A stretch of DNA of 64,000 bases from CAWUKT01 sp963923035 (lineage in GTDB: Bacteria > Bacteroidota > Bacteroidia > J057 > JADKCL01): assembly GCA_963923035.1 (NCBI GenBank), contig CAWUKT010000028.1, positions 10,123 through 74,122 of the forward strand. Direction: 5' to 3'. The stretch's first letter is position 1, and the number at the start of each line of letters is the position of its first letter. The position numbers and the translations under genes are program-made. The notes under the pieces are model-generated. The model made no database searches. It worked only from the letters and a program-made list of their open reading frames with translations, and was not told where the DNA came from. Shown piece by piece: positions 45,472-53,807 of this stretch.

Positions 45472-46837
45472 CAACAGCGGATTCCTTGGGGACAAGTTCG
45501 ATGACTTCGAATTCCAGCCCCGCGACCAGGTCTGGGACCGGGTCCAGCAGGACGTCGGTTCCGACTCCCGCGCTGGGTTCCTGGCCACGACCCTGGGGGC
45601 CCTGGCCCACCGGCCCCGGCCGGCCGTCTGGCGCAAGATCGTCCGCGAATTGCATCCGCAGGTGGCCCGTCGCCGGGCATTTGTGTGGTGGTCCGCCGCC
45701 GCGAGTGTCGCCGTGCTGATCACCTGGGCGGCCTTCAACTATACTTCCGGCGGCACTGCGCCGGCAGCGACCCGCCTGGCGGGCCAGACCGAAGAAATTG
45801 TGCCCGTGGCCCCACGGGTGGACGAGCGCCGGACTTCCCCGATGGAGGAAGTTCCTGCCACCGAGGGCCAGGAGAACCTGGCCGCCACCGAGTCCGTCGA
45901 CACACCTCTGAACAAGTGTATTCCCCCCACTACCCCGAATTCCACTTTCCCGATTGCCAACAATTTTACCCCTGATCCGCAACCTGAAAAGAATACTTCC
46001 CCGGCTCCGCAACTCCGGGAACGTCGGGCTGTTGATGGACTGACCGCCCGGTCTGTTGATGCTTGGGCCGCAGCGGAGTTGCCGATGCGGGTGGAAGAAG
46101 AAACGCAATTGGCGCCGGTCATGATTGAAATCCCCCTGGCTCCCGGTGAGGAACCGGAGGGTTCTGACCGTGGGTACAGCGCTTTGCTCGCCTCCAGTGT
46201 CACCAGCAGCAGCCCCTTCGGCACCCTGGCTTTGGGAGGGCTCCGGGACTTTGAATCGTTCACCCAGGACGATTTGACCAGCGGCGGGATCAGCCAGAGC
46301 GAAGGCTTCCTCAATGCCGCGTATCCCCGGACCCGCGAGGAGTATGAGACTCCGATCATCGTCGGAGGGAAGTTCCGGACACGTTGGTCGCGTCGCTGGT
46401 CCTCCGATTGGGGGGTGAATTATACCCACATGGGGAGTATGCTCCGTCGCTCATCGACCAGTGAGAACATCGAGTCCAACTCGGTCAGGCGCTATCTGGG
46501 CCCCAGCGCGGAAATCGTGCTGGACCTCATGCCGGACCGCAAGGTCAATCTTTACCTGAGTTCGGGGTTGAAATATGACATTGGATTGGGGACCTGGGTG
46601 ACCGAAACCTTCAACAGCAACACTCCCGGTACGACGGCCGAATCGGTTCGGAGCCGCCTGGGCAGCCAGCTCAGCGGATTGGGCGGCATGGGCCTTGACA
46701 TTGGCTTGACCCCACAGCTTTCCCTCTTCGGACAAACCAATATCAACTATATGCTCCGCGACCGCAGCTTTAACCTTTGGTCCTTCCGGAAGTATTATCC
46801 GAGTGTGCAGGCGGGCTTGCGATTTGAGTTGAAGTGA
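45455..46837 (+). CDS. Predicted trans-envelope anti-sigma/beta-barrel protein
   Basis: The GTG start at 45455 lies inside the sigma gene. The 460-residue protein has a cytoplasmic part of about 73 residues (VWDRVQQDV; VWRKIVREL), one membrane helix (about 75-92, FVWWSAAASVAVLITWAAF), and a Pro/Thr/Glu-rich periplasmic stretch. From about 300 the C-terminal region has barrel-like strands (IIVGGKFRTRWSRRW, VNLYLSSGLKYDIGLG) ending in FELK. I infer that the N-terminus binds the upstream ECF factor and the C-terminus inserts in or contacts the outer membrane. No zinc HxxxCxxC motif is seen. It converges on the ABC gene with a 1-nt gap. Confidence 0.75.
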   Translation: MEEPSDNSGFLGDKFDDFEFQPRDQVWDRVQQDVGSDSRAGFLATTLGALAHRPRPAVWRKIVRELHPQVARRRAFVWWSAAASVAVLITWAAFNYTSGGTAPAATRLAGQTEEIVPVAPRVDERRTSPMEEVPATEGQENLAATESVDTPLNKCIPPTTPNSTFPIANNFTPDPQPEKNTSPAPQLRERRAVDGLTARSVDAWAAAELPMRVEEETQLAPVMIEIPLAPGEEPEGSDRGYSALLASSVTSSSPFGTLALGGLRDFESFTQDDLTSGGISQSEGFLNAAYPRTREEYETPIIVGGKFRTRWSRRWSSDWGVNYTHMGSMLRRSSTSENIESNSVRRYLGPSAEIVLDLMPDRKVNLYLSSGLKYDIGLGTWVTETFNSNTPGTTAESVRSRLGSQLSGLGGMGLDIGLTPQLSLFGQTNINYMLRDRSFNLWSFRKYYPSVQAGLRFELK

Positions 46838-46838
46838 T

Positions 46839-48101
46839 CTAGCGGGGGTGGACTTCCCATTCGAGGCGGGGCCGCAGGGGAAGGTCTTTGGGCGTTTTGT
46901 TCCAGTTCGCATCTTTCTCCCACGGACTGAATTCCACATTGAACAGTTTGGCGTAGGGCAATTCCAGCAGGCCTTCGGTCTGGGTGGCGAAGAGGATATT
47001 GACGAAAAAGCTGCCCGCGTGGAGGAGGTTGGGGGGAATGCGGATGATGGTCTGGTAATCGCCGGGGGCTTGGGGAGGAAACTCAAAGCCCGGGCGGTAG
47101 GCCCGGGAATCGAACAGGATTCCGCCCGCGTAATTGGAAATATTGACCAGGATCTCAGAGGTGGGCAGGTGCTGCTTGATCGTATAGTCGATGAGAATTT
47201 CGATCCCATCCTCCATGTACAAGGCTTCCCCTTCCTTTTTTCCCATTCCCCGCACCGTCGTCTCCTCGTATTTTACCTCCGCCGATTCTTTCCGGGCATC
47301 CATCAGGCTCTTGTCGTCCTGTTCCTCGTACTGGCGGGTGACCTTCTCGTAGAAGAGGTGCAGATAATCGTCCACAATTTCCTGGGTGGGGCCGAAGGCC
47401 ACAACTTCTCCCCGGTGGAGGAACAGACATTTGTTGCAAATGGAACGGACGGCGGGCAGTTCGTGGCTGACCAGGAGGATCGTGGTCCCCCGCTCGGCGA
47501 TCTCCTTGATGCGCTGGGTGCTGCGGTGCCGAAAGTCGACGTCGCCCACGGACAAGACCTCGTCCAGCAACAGGATGTCCATCTCGGTGTGGAAGGCGAC
47601 GGAAAAGGCGAGGCGCAGGTACATCCCGCTCGAATAGTGCTTGACTGGCTGGTCTATGTATTCGCCGATGCCACTGAAGGTGTGGATTTCATCGAAACGT
47701 TCCCGCACCAATTGCTTGTCCATGCCGGTGAGGGCGGCGGCGAGGAATACGTTTTGGCGTCCGGTGAGGTCGGGGTGAAAGCCGGTGCCAATGTCGAGGA
47801 TGGAGGTCACAGTCCCGTTGAACTCGATGCGGCCGCTCGTCGGAGCGGTTACCTCCGCGAGAATCTTCAACAGGGTGCTTTTTCCCGCTCCATTTCGCCC
47901 GATGATCCCCAGAATATCCCCCCTCTCCAATTCGAAGCTCACCTCCTTCAAGGCATGGAAGATTTTGCCCCTCGCCCGTTGTCCCCCTCTCAACAAACGC
48001 TTTCCCCACGTTGCAATGTCCCGCCCCAGCGACGGCGGACGCTGGCGGCCCAGGACATACTCCTTGGACAGTTGTTGAACCTTGAGGACCGGATCGGACA
48101 T
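46839..48101 (-). CDS. Polysaccharide ABC exporter ATPase with C-terminal sugar-binding domain (Wzt-like)
   Basis: The 420-residue protein has Walker A GRNGAGKST, the signature YSSGMYLRLAFS, Walker B ILLLDEVLS and the His switch LLVSHE, with the N-terminal extension typical of Wzt/TagH polysaccharide exporters. A C-terminal domain from about 290 (beta-rich, ISNYAGGILFDSRAY) matches the O-antigen-end-binding domain of Wzt. It should energise export of a finished glycan. The permease Wzm is not adjacent. Confidence 0.9.
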   Translation of the reverse strand: MSDPVLKVQQLSKEYVLGRQRPPSLGRDIATWGKRLLRGGQRARGKIFHALKEVSFELERGDILGIIGRNGAGKSTLLKILAEVTAPTSGRIEFNGTVTSILDIGTGFHPDLTGRQNVFLAAALTGMDKQLVRERFDEIHTFSGIGEYIDQPVKHYSSGMYLRLAFSVAFHTEMDILLLDEVLSVGDVDFRHRSTQRIKEIAERGTTILLVSHELPAVRSICNKCLFLHRGEVVAFGPTQEIVDDYLHLFYEKVTRQYEEQDDKSLMDARKESAEVKYEETTVRGMGKKEGEALYMEDGIEILIDYTIKQHLPTSEILVNISNYAGGILFDSRAYRPGFEFPPQAPGDYQTIIRIPPNLLHAGSFFVNILFATQTEGLLELPYAKLFNVEFSPWEKDANWNKTPKDLPLRPRLEWEVHPR

Positions 48102-48164
48102 GGATTCAAATTAGGGAAAAAGGAATGGCGGGCAAAAGGACTCGAAAACAAGCCCCAATTGCGG

Positions 48165-49628
48165 TTATTTGGCTGCAAACTCTTCCACGAGGGCTTCGAC
48201 ATTCTCCCGCAGCATCTGCAAGCACAATTCAATCGTGTCGCGGTGGGTGCGGAAGGCGAGGGAAACCATGCGGAGATAGGTATCGCCGTTGATGCGGGTC
48301 GAGCTGAGGAAAACCCGGCCATCGTGCTGGCAGCGGTTGATCAATTGGTTGTTGAAGTCGTTGGCATCGATGCCGGGCGGGGTAAAGCGGTACAGCACCA
48401 CCGACAAGTCCGGGAAGGGCCCCCGGTCGATATGCGGCAGCTCCGGCAACTTTTCCCAGAAATACCGCGCCAGCCACAGCTTTTCCTCCACGGCCACTCG
48501 AAACACACCCACCCCATGCAATTGCAGGGGCAGCCACATCCGCAGCCCGCGGAAGTGCTTCGTCAATTCCGGACTCAGGTCCGCTGGGCTCGCTTCGTCC
48601 GTCAATTGCAGCGCATCCTGGAGATAATTCGCCGTGTACTGGTGGCTCTGGGCGAGCGCCTGGCCGTCCCGGACCACCGCCACGCCAATGCCGTAGGGCA
48701 GAAAGAGGCTTTTGTGCGGGTCCATCACGACCGAATTGGCGCGCTCCATGCCGTGGATGACCTTGCGGCCTTCCTCGCAGAGGATGAAAAATCCACCGTA
48801 GGCGGCGTCCACGTGGAACCAAAGGTCTTCCTCTTCACAGATGCGGCCCATCTCGTCGATGGGGTCCACGGCGCCGGTATCGGTTGTGCCGGCCGAAGCG
48901 ACCACGAGGAACGGCTTCCGACCTGCGGCCTTGTCGGCCCGGATCAGCGTGGCCAGGGCGTCCGGGTCCATTCGGAACTGGTCGTCAACGGGGACGAATT
49001 GGACATGGGATTCGCCCAGTCCGGCGATGCGGAGGGCCTTGGTGACGCAGTGGTGGACCTGTTCGGTCAGGTAAATCACCGCCCGGGGCACGTCGACACT
49101 CTTGATGCCCTGGGCGTCGCGGGCCGTGACAATGCAGGACAGGTTGGCGATGGAGCCGCCCGAGTGCAGGGCGCCCGCGGCACCTTCGGGATAGCCGATC
49201 AGGTCGGCACACCAACGGACGCACATGTTTTCCATGCGGACCGCGCCGGGGCCGCCGAAGAAGACGCCCGCGTAGCGGTTGGTGACGGCGGCGATGAAGT
49301 CGCCGAGGGCGGAGGCGTAGAGCCCGCCGCCGGGGATGTACGCGAGGTGCCCGCCGGAGGCGGGATTCAGGCCAGGTTGGTTGACGTGGCGGTCATACCA
49401 ATCCAGCAACTGCTCAATGTTATTGGGTTCTTCGGCAAAGGGATGGTTCAGCAAGCCCGCTCCCTTGTCCTCCAGCCAATTGTAGGCCTTGGTATGGGGA
49501 ATGGCTTCGAGAAATTCCTCGGTCCGTTGATTGACCTGGGAAAGGTATTCCAAACGAAGGTCGGGGCCGGGCTCCAGTTGGCGGGCGATGGGCTCCAGGG
49601 CTTCGATCTTTGCCAGTGATTCTGTCAT
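48165..49628 (-). CDS. PLP-dependent group II amino-acid decarboxylase
   Basis: The 487-residue protein belongs to the aromatic/glutamate decarboxylase family. It has HVDAAYGGFF (Asp holds the PLP ring nitrogen) and the Schiff-base lysine near residue 306 in DPHKSLFLPYG. HSGGSIANL binds the phosphate. Substrates in this family include tyrosine, tryptophan, DOPA, glutamate and diaminobutyrate, and sequence alone does not decide. It lies behind a P450 gene on the same strand, with a 17-bp palindrome between. Confidence 0.9.
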   Translation of the reverse strand: MTESLAKIEALEPIARQLEPGPDLRLEYLSQVNQRTEEFLEAIPHTKAYNWLEDKGAGLLNHPFAEEPNNIEQLLDWYDRHVNQPGLNPASGGHLAYIPGGGLYASALGDFIAAVTNRYAGVFFGGPGAVRMENMCVRWCADLIGYPEGAAGALHSGGSIANLSCIVTARDAQGIKSVDVPRAVIYLTEQVHHCVTKALRIAGLGESHVQFVPVDDQFRMDPDALATLIRADKAAGRKPFLVVASAGTTDTGAVDPIDEMGRICEEEDLWFHVDAAYGGFFILCEEGRKVIHGMERANSVVMDPHKSLFLPYGIGVAVVRDGQALAQSHQYTANYLQDALQLTDEASPADLSPELTKHFRGLRMWLPLQLHGVGVFRVAVEEKLWLARYFWEKLPELPHIDRGPFPDLSVVLYRFTPPGIDANDFNNQLINRCQHDGRVFLSSTRINGDTYLRMVSLAFRTHRDTIELCLQMLRENVEALVEEFAAK

Positions 49629-49652
49629 AGTGCAATGTTAGCAAACCGCATG

Positions 49653-49669
49653 GGCCGATTCAATCGGCC
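49653..49669. promoter_or_regulatory. 17-bp perfect palindrome before the decarboxylase
   Basis: GGCCGATT (49653-49660), C, AATCGGCC (49662-49669) is a perfect dyad in the 50-nt gap between the P450 stop and the decarboxylase start, 25-41 nt before the ATG. No T-tract follows on either strand, so an operator is as likely as a hairpin. Confidence 0.4.
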
Positions 49670-49678
49670 GCTCCAATT

Positions 49679-51037
49679 TCAGCCGACAGGATTCAATTTT
49701 ACCGAAATGGTATGTTTGGGCCGCAAGGTGATCAGCGGTTGCAATTCGATTTCTTCTTCGTTTAGCAGTTGCGGACGAGCTGCTTGCGCCAGTCCTGCGA
49801 CCATGATGACCATTTCCATCAGGGCGAAATTGTTGCCAATGCAGAGCCTTGGTCCGCCGCCGAAGGGCAAGTAGGCCATCCGCGGGAGTTGTTTGACCTG
49901 CTCCGTCTCCCAACGTCCCGGCCAAAAGTCCAGTGGACGTTCCCAGAGGTCGGGACGGCGGTGGATGCCGTAGGTGAACATCAGCACATTGGTGTCTTCG
50001 GGGATGTCATACCCGCCAATATGGTCTTCTTTGATGTTTTTCCGCCCAATGATCCACCCCGGAGGATACAGCCGCAGCGTCTCGTCCACCACCATGCGCG
50101 TATACTTGAGGTTGGGAATGTCTTCAAGGGTAGGCGTACGGCCATCCAGCACTTCCTTGAGTTCGGCCTGGAGCCGGTCCCATACTTCGGGATTCCGCGC
50201 GAGTTCGGTGAAGAGCCAGGTCATGCCCAGGGCCGTCGTTTCGTGGCCGGCCACGAAGATGGTCATGCACTCGTCCCGCAATTGCTGGTTGTTCATTTGT
50301 TCCCCCGTCTCCTCATCCTTCACTTCCATCAGCATGGTCAGCAGGTCGTCCGGCGGATTGGGGTCCTGGCGGCGGTCTTCGATGATCTGGAAAAGGACAT
50401 CGTTGATTTCTTCCGACGTCTGCCGAAACACGAGGTTCCGCAGGGTGGGCATCCACATCGGCGGGCGGATCGGAGACTTGATCCGGGTCATTGCGAAGTT
50501 GTTCAGCCGTTCGAGGTTGTGGCTGATGGTAGGGATGTGGTGGTTGACATTGGCGGAAAACAGGGCCCGGGCGACGATTTTCATGGTGACCTCCATCATC
50601 TCGTGGAGGAGGTCGATCGACTCTCCGTGTTGGGCGGCGGCCTTCCAGTTTTGGGCGAGGCCAGCGGTTTCTTCGGACATGAAATGGACCAGGCCGGCCA
50701 ACCGTCGGCGGTGGAAAGCCGGTTGGGCGAGGCGGCGCTGGCGGAGCCAAAAGTCCCCGTCACTGGTCAGGAGGCCGTTCCCCAGGAAGAGTTGGAGGAT
50801 TTCGTAGCCAAAGCTCTTGTAGTAGTTCCGGTTGTTTTCCTGCAATACATACCGCACGTAGGCAGGTTCGGAAAGGACAACCAGGCCTTGTTTTTTGAGG
50901 GGCGCATAAAAGATGTTTCCCAGCTCCCGTTGGTGCTTTTCCAGCCAGCCAATGAAGTCGCGGGTGATGGGGATGACGCCGGCGGTGAACCAGTGGCCGG
51001 TCATGGTCGGAGGGAAGGAGGGAGCAGTGGAAACCAT
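49679..51037 (-). CDS. Cytochrome P450
   Basis: The ATG at 51037 gives 452 residues. The protein has the oxygen-binding helix AGHETTALG, the ExxR motif as ETLR, PGRW, and the heme loop FGGGPRLCIG with the axial cysteine near 398. It is a soluble bacterial P450 without a fused reductase. The substrate is unknown; similar enzymes hydroxylate fatty acids or terpenoids. Electron-transfer partners are not nearby. It is divergent from tsf and precedes the PLP decarboxylase, so the two could modify one small molecule. Confidence 0.92.
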   Translation of the reverse strand: MVSTAPSFPPTMTGHWFTAGVIPITRDFIGWLEKHQRELGNIFYAPLKKQGLVVLSEPAYVRYVLQENNRNYYKSFGYEILQLFLGNGLLTSDGDFWLRQRRLAQPAFHRRRLAGLVHFMSEETAGLAQNWKAAAQHGESIDLLHEMMEVTMKIVARALFSANVNHHIPTISHNLERLNNFAMTRIKSPIRPPMWMPTLRNLVFRQTSEEINDVLFQIIEDRRQDPNPPDDLLTMLMEVKDEETGEQMNNQQLRDECMTIFVAGHETTALGMTWLFTELARNPEVWDRLQAELKEVLDGRTPTLEDIPNLKYTRMVVDETLRLYPPGWIIGRKNIKEDHIGGYDIPEDTNVLMFTYGIHRRPDLWERPLDFWPGRWETEQVKQLPRMAYLPFGGGPRLCIGNNFALMEMVIMVAGLAQAARPQLLNEEEIELQPLITLRPKHTISVKLNPVG

Positions 51038-51164
51038 GGGAAAAGATACCAAAAGGAAAAGGGGAGATCAAATGGGGATGGAGGGAGAAAATGGGGTTGA
51101 AAGGGGGAGGGGAGACGGAAAAAACGGCCTCTAAAGGTGAAAAAAGGGCATGGGGTCAAATCCA

Positions 51165-51195
51165 TTGTATGGAGCCGGGATTTATTGTATCTTTG
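51165..51195 (+). promoter_or_regulatory. Promoter of tsf
   Basis: TTG (51165-51167), 20 nt, TATCTTTG (51188-51195) is a perfect -33/-7 pair. Transcription would start near 51202, with a 39-nt leader. Confidence 0.78.
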
Positions 51196-51240
51196 CCGCG
51201 ATTTTATCAGACTCGATCACATAAATCGAATACAGCAAAA

Positions 51241-52071
51241 ATGGCAATCACAGCAAAGCAAGTAAACGAGCTGCGCAAGGCCACCGGTGCCGGCATGATG
51301 GACTGCAAGAAAGCACTGGTTGAAGCCGACGGCGATTTTGACAAAGCCGTAGAAATTCTCCGCAAGAAGGGCCAGAAGGTCTCTTCCAAGCGCTCTGACC
51401 GCGAAGCCAACGAAGGTTCGGTATTCGCTTATTCTGAGGGAGGCAACGCTGCCCTCATCGAACTCAACTGCGAAACGGACTTCGTCGCCCGGAACGATGA
51501 CTTCAAGGGGCTTGGCGAGCAACTCGTTAAAGCTGCTTTCAGTGCCCGTCCCGAGAACCTCGAAGGCCTGCTGGCTACCGAGATCGATGGCCGTTCCATC
51601 AGCGATATCCTGACCGACAACATGGGTAAGATTGGTGAAAAACTCACCATCAGCAAATACTCCGCCCTCGAAGCCGAGAGCGTCGTGACCTATATCCACC
51701 CCGGTGGACGTGTAGGTGTAGGCGTTGCCTTCGACGGAATCGGAAATGCCGACATCGAAGCCATTGGCAAGGACGTGGCCATGCAAATCGCAGCCATGAA
51801 CCCCGTCGCCATTGACAAGGACGGCGTCGCCCAGGAAATCATCGACCACGAAATGGAAATCGGACGTGAGCAGGCCCGTGCCGCTGGCAAGCCCGATGCC
51901 ATCATCGACAAGATCGCAACCGGAAAGTTGAACAAGTACTTCAAGGACAATACGCTCCTGAACCAGGAATTTGTGAAGGACACTTCCAAAACCATCGCCA
52001 AGTACTTGAAGGAAGCCAATCCCGACCTGAAGGTCAAGGCTTTCTCCCGACTCCAGCTCGGAGCCAACTGA
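51241..52071 (+). CDS. tsf: Translation elongation factor Ts
   Basis: The ATG at 51241 gives 276 residues starting MAITAKQVNELRKATGAGMMDCKKAL, the classic EF-Ts N-terminal UBA-like domain, followed by NCETDFVARND. EF-Ts exchanges GDP for GTP on EF-Tu. In most Bacteroidota tsf follows rpsB. Here it has its own promoter and terminator, and rpsB is not upstream. Confidence 0.96.
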   Translation: MAITAKQVNELRKATGAGMMDCKKALVEADGDFDKAVEILRKKGQKVSSKRSDREANEGSVFAYSEGGNAALIELNCETDFVARNDDFKGLGEQLVKAAFSARPENLEGLLATEIDGRSISDILTDNMGKIGEKLTISKYSALEAESVVTYIHPGGRVGVGVAFDGIGNADIEAIGKDVAMQIAAMNPVAIDKDGVAQEIIDHEMEIGREQARAAGKPDAIIDKIATGKLNKYFKDNTLLNQEFVKDTSKTIAKYLKEANPDLKVKAFSRLQLGAN

Positions 52072-52090
52072 TTTCGAAACACATATTCAA

Positions 52091-52118
52091 GGAGAGGTTA
52101 ACCCCTCTCCTTTTTTTT
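52091..52118 (+). terminator. Intrinsic terminator of tsf
   Basis: GGAGAGG (52091-52097) and CCTCTCC (52104-52110) form a perfect 7-bp stem, followed by eight T. Confidence 0.9.
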
Positions 52119-52150
52119 GACTCCTTTTTCACCTACAACCAGAAGTAACC

Positions 52151-52855
52151 TTGAAATACAATCGGATACTGTTAAAACTGAGCGGCGAAGCCTTGCAGGG
52201 AACCAAAGGGTTTGGGATCGAGTCCAGTCGGCTGATGAGCTACGCCCAGGAGATCAAAGAAATCAGCGACCTCGGCATTGAGGTGGCAGTGGTCGTCGGC
52301 GGAGGCAATATCTTCCGCGGCGTCCAACTCGAAGAGAAGGGGATGGACCGTGCCCACGGCGACTACATGGGCATGTTGGCCACGGTCATCAACGCCATGG
52401 CGTTGCAGAGTGCGCTGGAAGGCATCGGCGCCAAGACCCGCGTGATGTCCGCGCTGGACATCAAGGCGGTCTGCGAGCCCTATATCCGGCGGCGGGCCCG
52501 CCGCCACCTCGAGAAGGGACGGATCGTCATCCTCGGGGCCGGCACCGGCAATCCTTTCTTCACGACCGATACCGCAGCGGCCCTCCGCTCCATTGAAATC
52601 GACGCCGACGTCGTCCTCAAAGGGACCCGTGTAGACGGGGTGTACAACGCCGATCCGGAGAAGGATGAATCCGCCGTAATGTTCGATAAAGTATCGTTCC
52701 AGGACGTCCTTTCGAACCGTTTGAACGTGATGGACATGACCGCCTTTACCTTGTGTCAGGAGAATAAATTGCCTATAATTGTTTTCAACATAAACATCCC
52801 TGGCAACCTCAAACGCATTGTTTTGGGTGAAACTGTCGGGACGTTGGTAACCTGA
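52151..52855 (+). CDS. pyrH: UMP kinase
   Basis: The 234-residue amino-acid-kinase-fold protein begins NRILLKLSGEALQG and has VVVGGGNIFRG, GDYMGMLATVINA and DVVLKGTRVDGVYNADP, all typical of bacterial UMP kinase. It phosphorylates UMP to UDP. The start is the TTG at 52151, 32 nt past the tsf terminator. No ATG fits the family start. frr follows at 28 nt, as in most bacteria. Confidence 0.95.
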   Translation: MKYNRILLKLSGEALQGTKGFGIESSRLMSYAQEIKEISDLGIEVAVVVGGGNIFRGVQLEEKGMDRAHGDYMGMLATVINAMALQSALEGIGAKTRVMSALDIKAVCEPYIRRRARRHLEKGRIVILGAGTGNPFFTTDTAAALRSIEIDADVVLKGTRVDGVYNADPEKDESAVMFDKVSFQDVLSNRLNVMDMTAFTLCQENKLPIIVFNINIPGNLKRIVLGETVGTLVT

Positions 52856-52883
52856 AACTACCGTTCACTACTAAGAGTAAATT

Positions 52884-53447
52884 ATGGAAGAGGACATCAT
52901 CTTTATCGTTGATGCTTGTGAAGATGACATGCAGAAATCCATTCAGCACCTCGAGAAGGAATTGCTGGGAATTCGGGCGGGCAAAGCCAACCCGGTAATG
53001 CTGCAAGGCGTCCGGGTCGAGTACTACGGAGCCCAGACTCCGATCAACCAGTTGGCCAGTATCGTTGCCGAAGATGCCCGGACCCTGAAGGTGCAACCCT
53101 TTGACCGGTCCTCTCTCCACAATGTTGAACGGGCCATCATCGCCGCCAACCTGGGGCTCAATCCCCAGAACGACGGTTCGGTCATCCGGATCAATATTCC
53201 CATGCTGACGGAAGAACGTCGCCGTGGCCTGGTCAAGCAGGCCCGCGAAGAAGGTGAAAACGCCAAGGTTTCCATCCGGACCCACCGGCGGGACGCCAAT
53301 TCCGAAATCAAAAAGCTGAAGGAAGACGGGTTCTCGGAAGACCAGATGAAGCGAGGCGAAGAGGCCGTTCAGAAATTGACCGATAAGTACTCGGCTGAGG
53401 TGGATGAAGTCCTCAAGAAAAAAGAAGGCGAGATCATGACGATCTAA
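52884..53447 (+). CDS. frr: Ribosome recycling factor
   Basis: The 187-residue protein has ELLGIRAGKANP near residue 27, and RVEYYGAQTPINQLA, LTEERRRGLVKQAREEGENAKVSIR, the conserved three-helix-bundle hinge of RRF. With EF-G it splits post-termination ribosomes. It is cotranscribed with pyrH. Confidence 0.96.
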   Translation: MEEDIIFIVDACEDDMQKSIQHLEKELLGIRAGKANPVMLQGVRVEYYGAQTPINQLASIVAEDARTLKVQPFDRSSLHNVERAIIAANLGLNPQNDGSVIRINIPMLTEERRRGLVKQAREEGENAKVSIRTHRRDANSEIKKLKEDGFSEDQMKRGEEAVQKLTDKYSAEVDEVLKKKEGEIMTI

Positions 53448-53464
53448 ATCGCCTTCTCTCTACC

Positions 53465-53500
53465 GAAAAATGCGGGGCCGGCCAAGGTTTCGCATTTTTC
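53465..53500 (+). terminator. Terminator of pyrH-frr
   Basis: GAAAAATGCG (53465-53474) pairs perfectly with CGCATTTTTC (53491-53500) around a 16-nt G+C-rich loop. The U-rich arm can act in either direction. Confidence 0.7.
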
Positions 53501-53537
53501 ATTTTCCTACCCCCCTTCTCACTTACACTGCATCTTC

Positions 53538-53807
53538 ATGGCCTGCGAAAAGAAAACCTTCACTGAAATTACAGATAGCGTGATGACCGGAATCCGCCGG
53601 GGACTCGCCGCAATGGACATGGCCCTCCCCGAGGCCGATCAGGGAGCCTTGCACAGCGCGGCCTACAATGTCACGGCCTTCTACGATTTCAAGCGCGACC
53701 AACGTATCCTCACCGTCGAAGTGACGGAGAAGCCCTTCTTCGTCCCCTGCGCCTATATCTACAAGAAAATCGAGGAGGCTGTCGAACGCGCTCGGGCCCA
53801 TGGCTAA
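53538..53807 (+). CDS. Small protein of unknown function
   Basis: The 89-residue protein has no signal peptide or membrane segment. The predicted layout is an N-terminal helix (TEITDSVMTGIRRGLAAMDMA), a beta hairpin (NVTAFYDFKRDQRILTVEVTE) and a C-terminal helix (YIYKKIEEAVERARAH), with two Cys. I do not recognise the family. It overlaps the start of the polytopic membrane gene by 8 nt and is probably cotranscribed with it. Confidence 0.75.
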   Translation: MACEKKTFTEITDSVMTGIRRGLAAMDMALPEADQGALHSAAYNVTAFYDFKRDQRILTVEVTEKPFFVPCAYIYKKIEEAVERARAHG

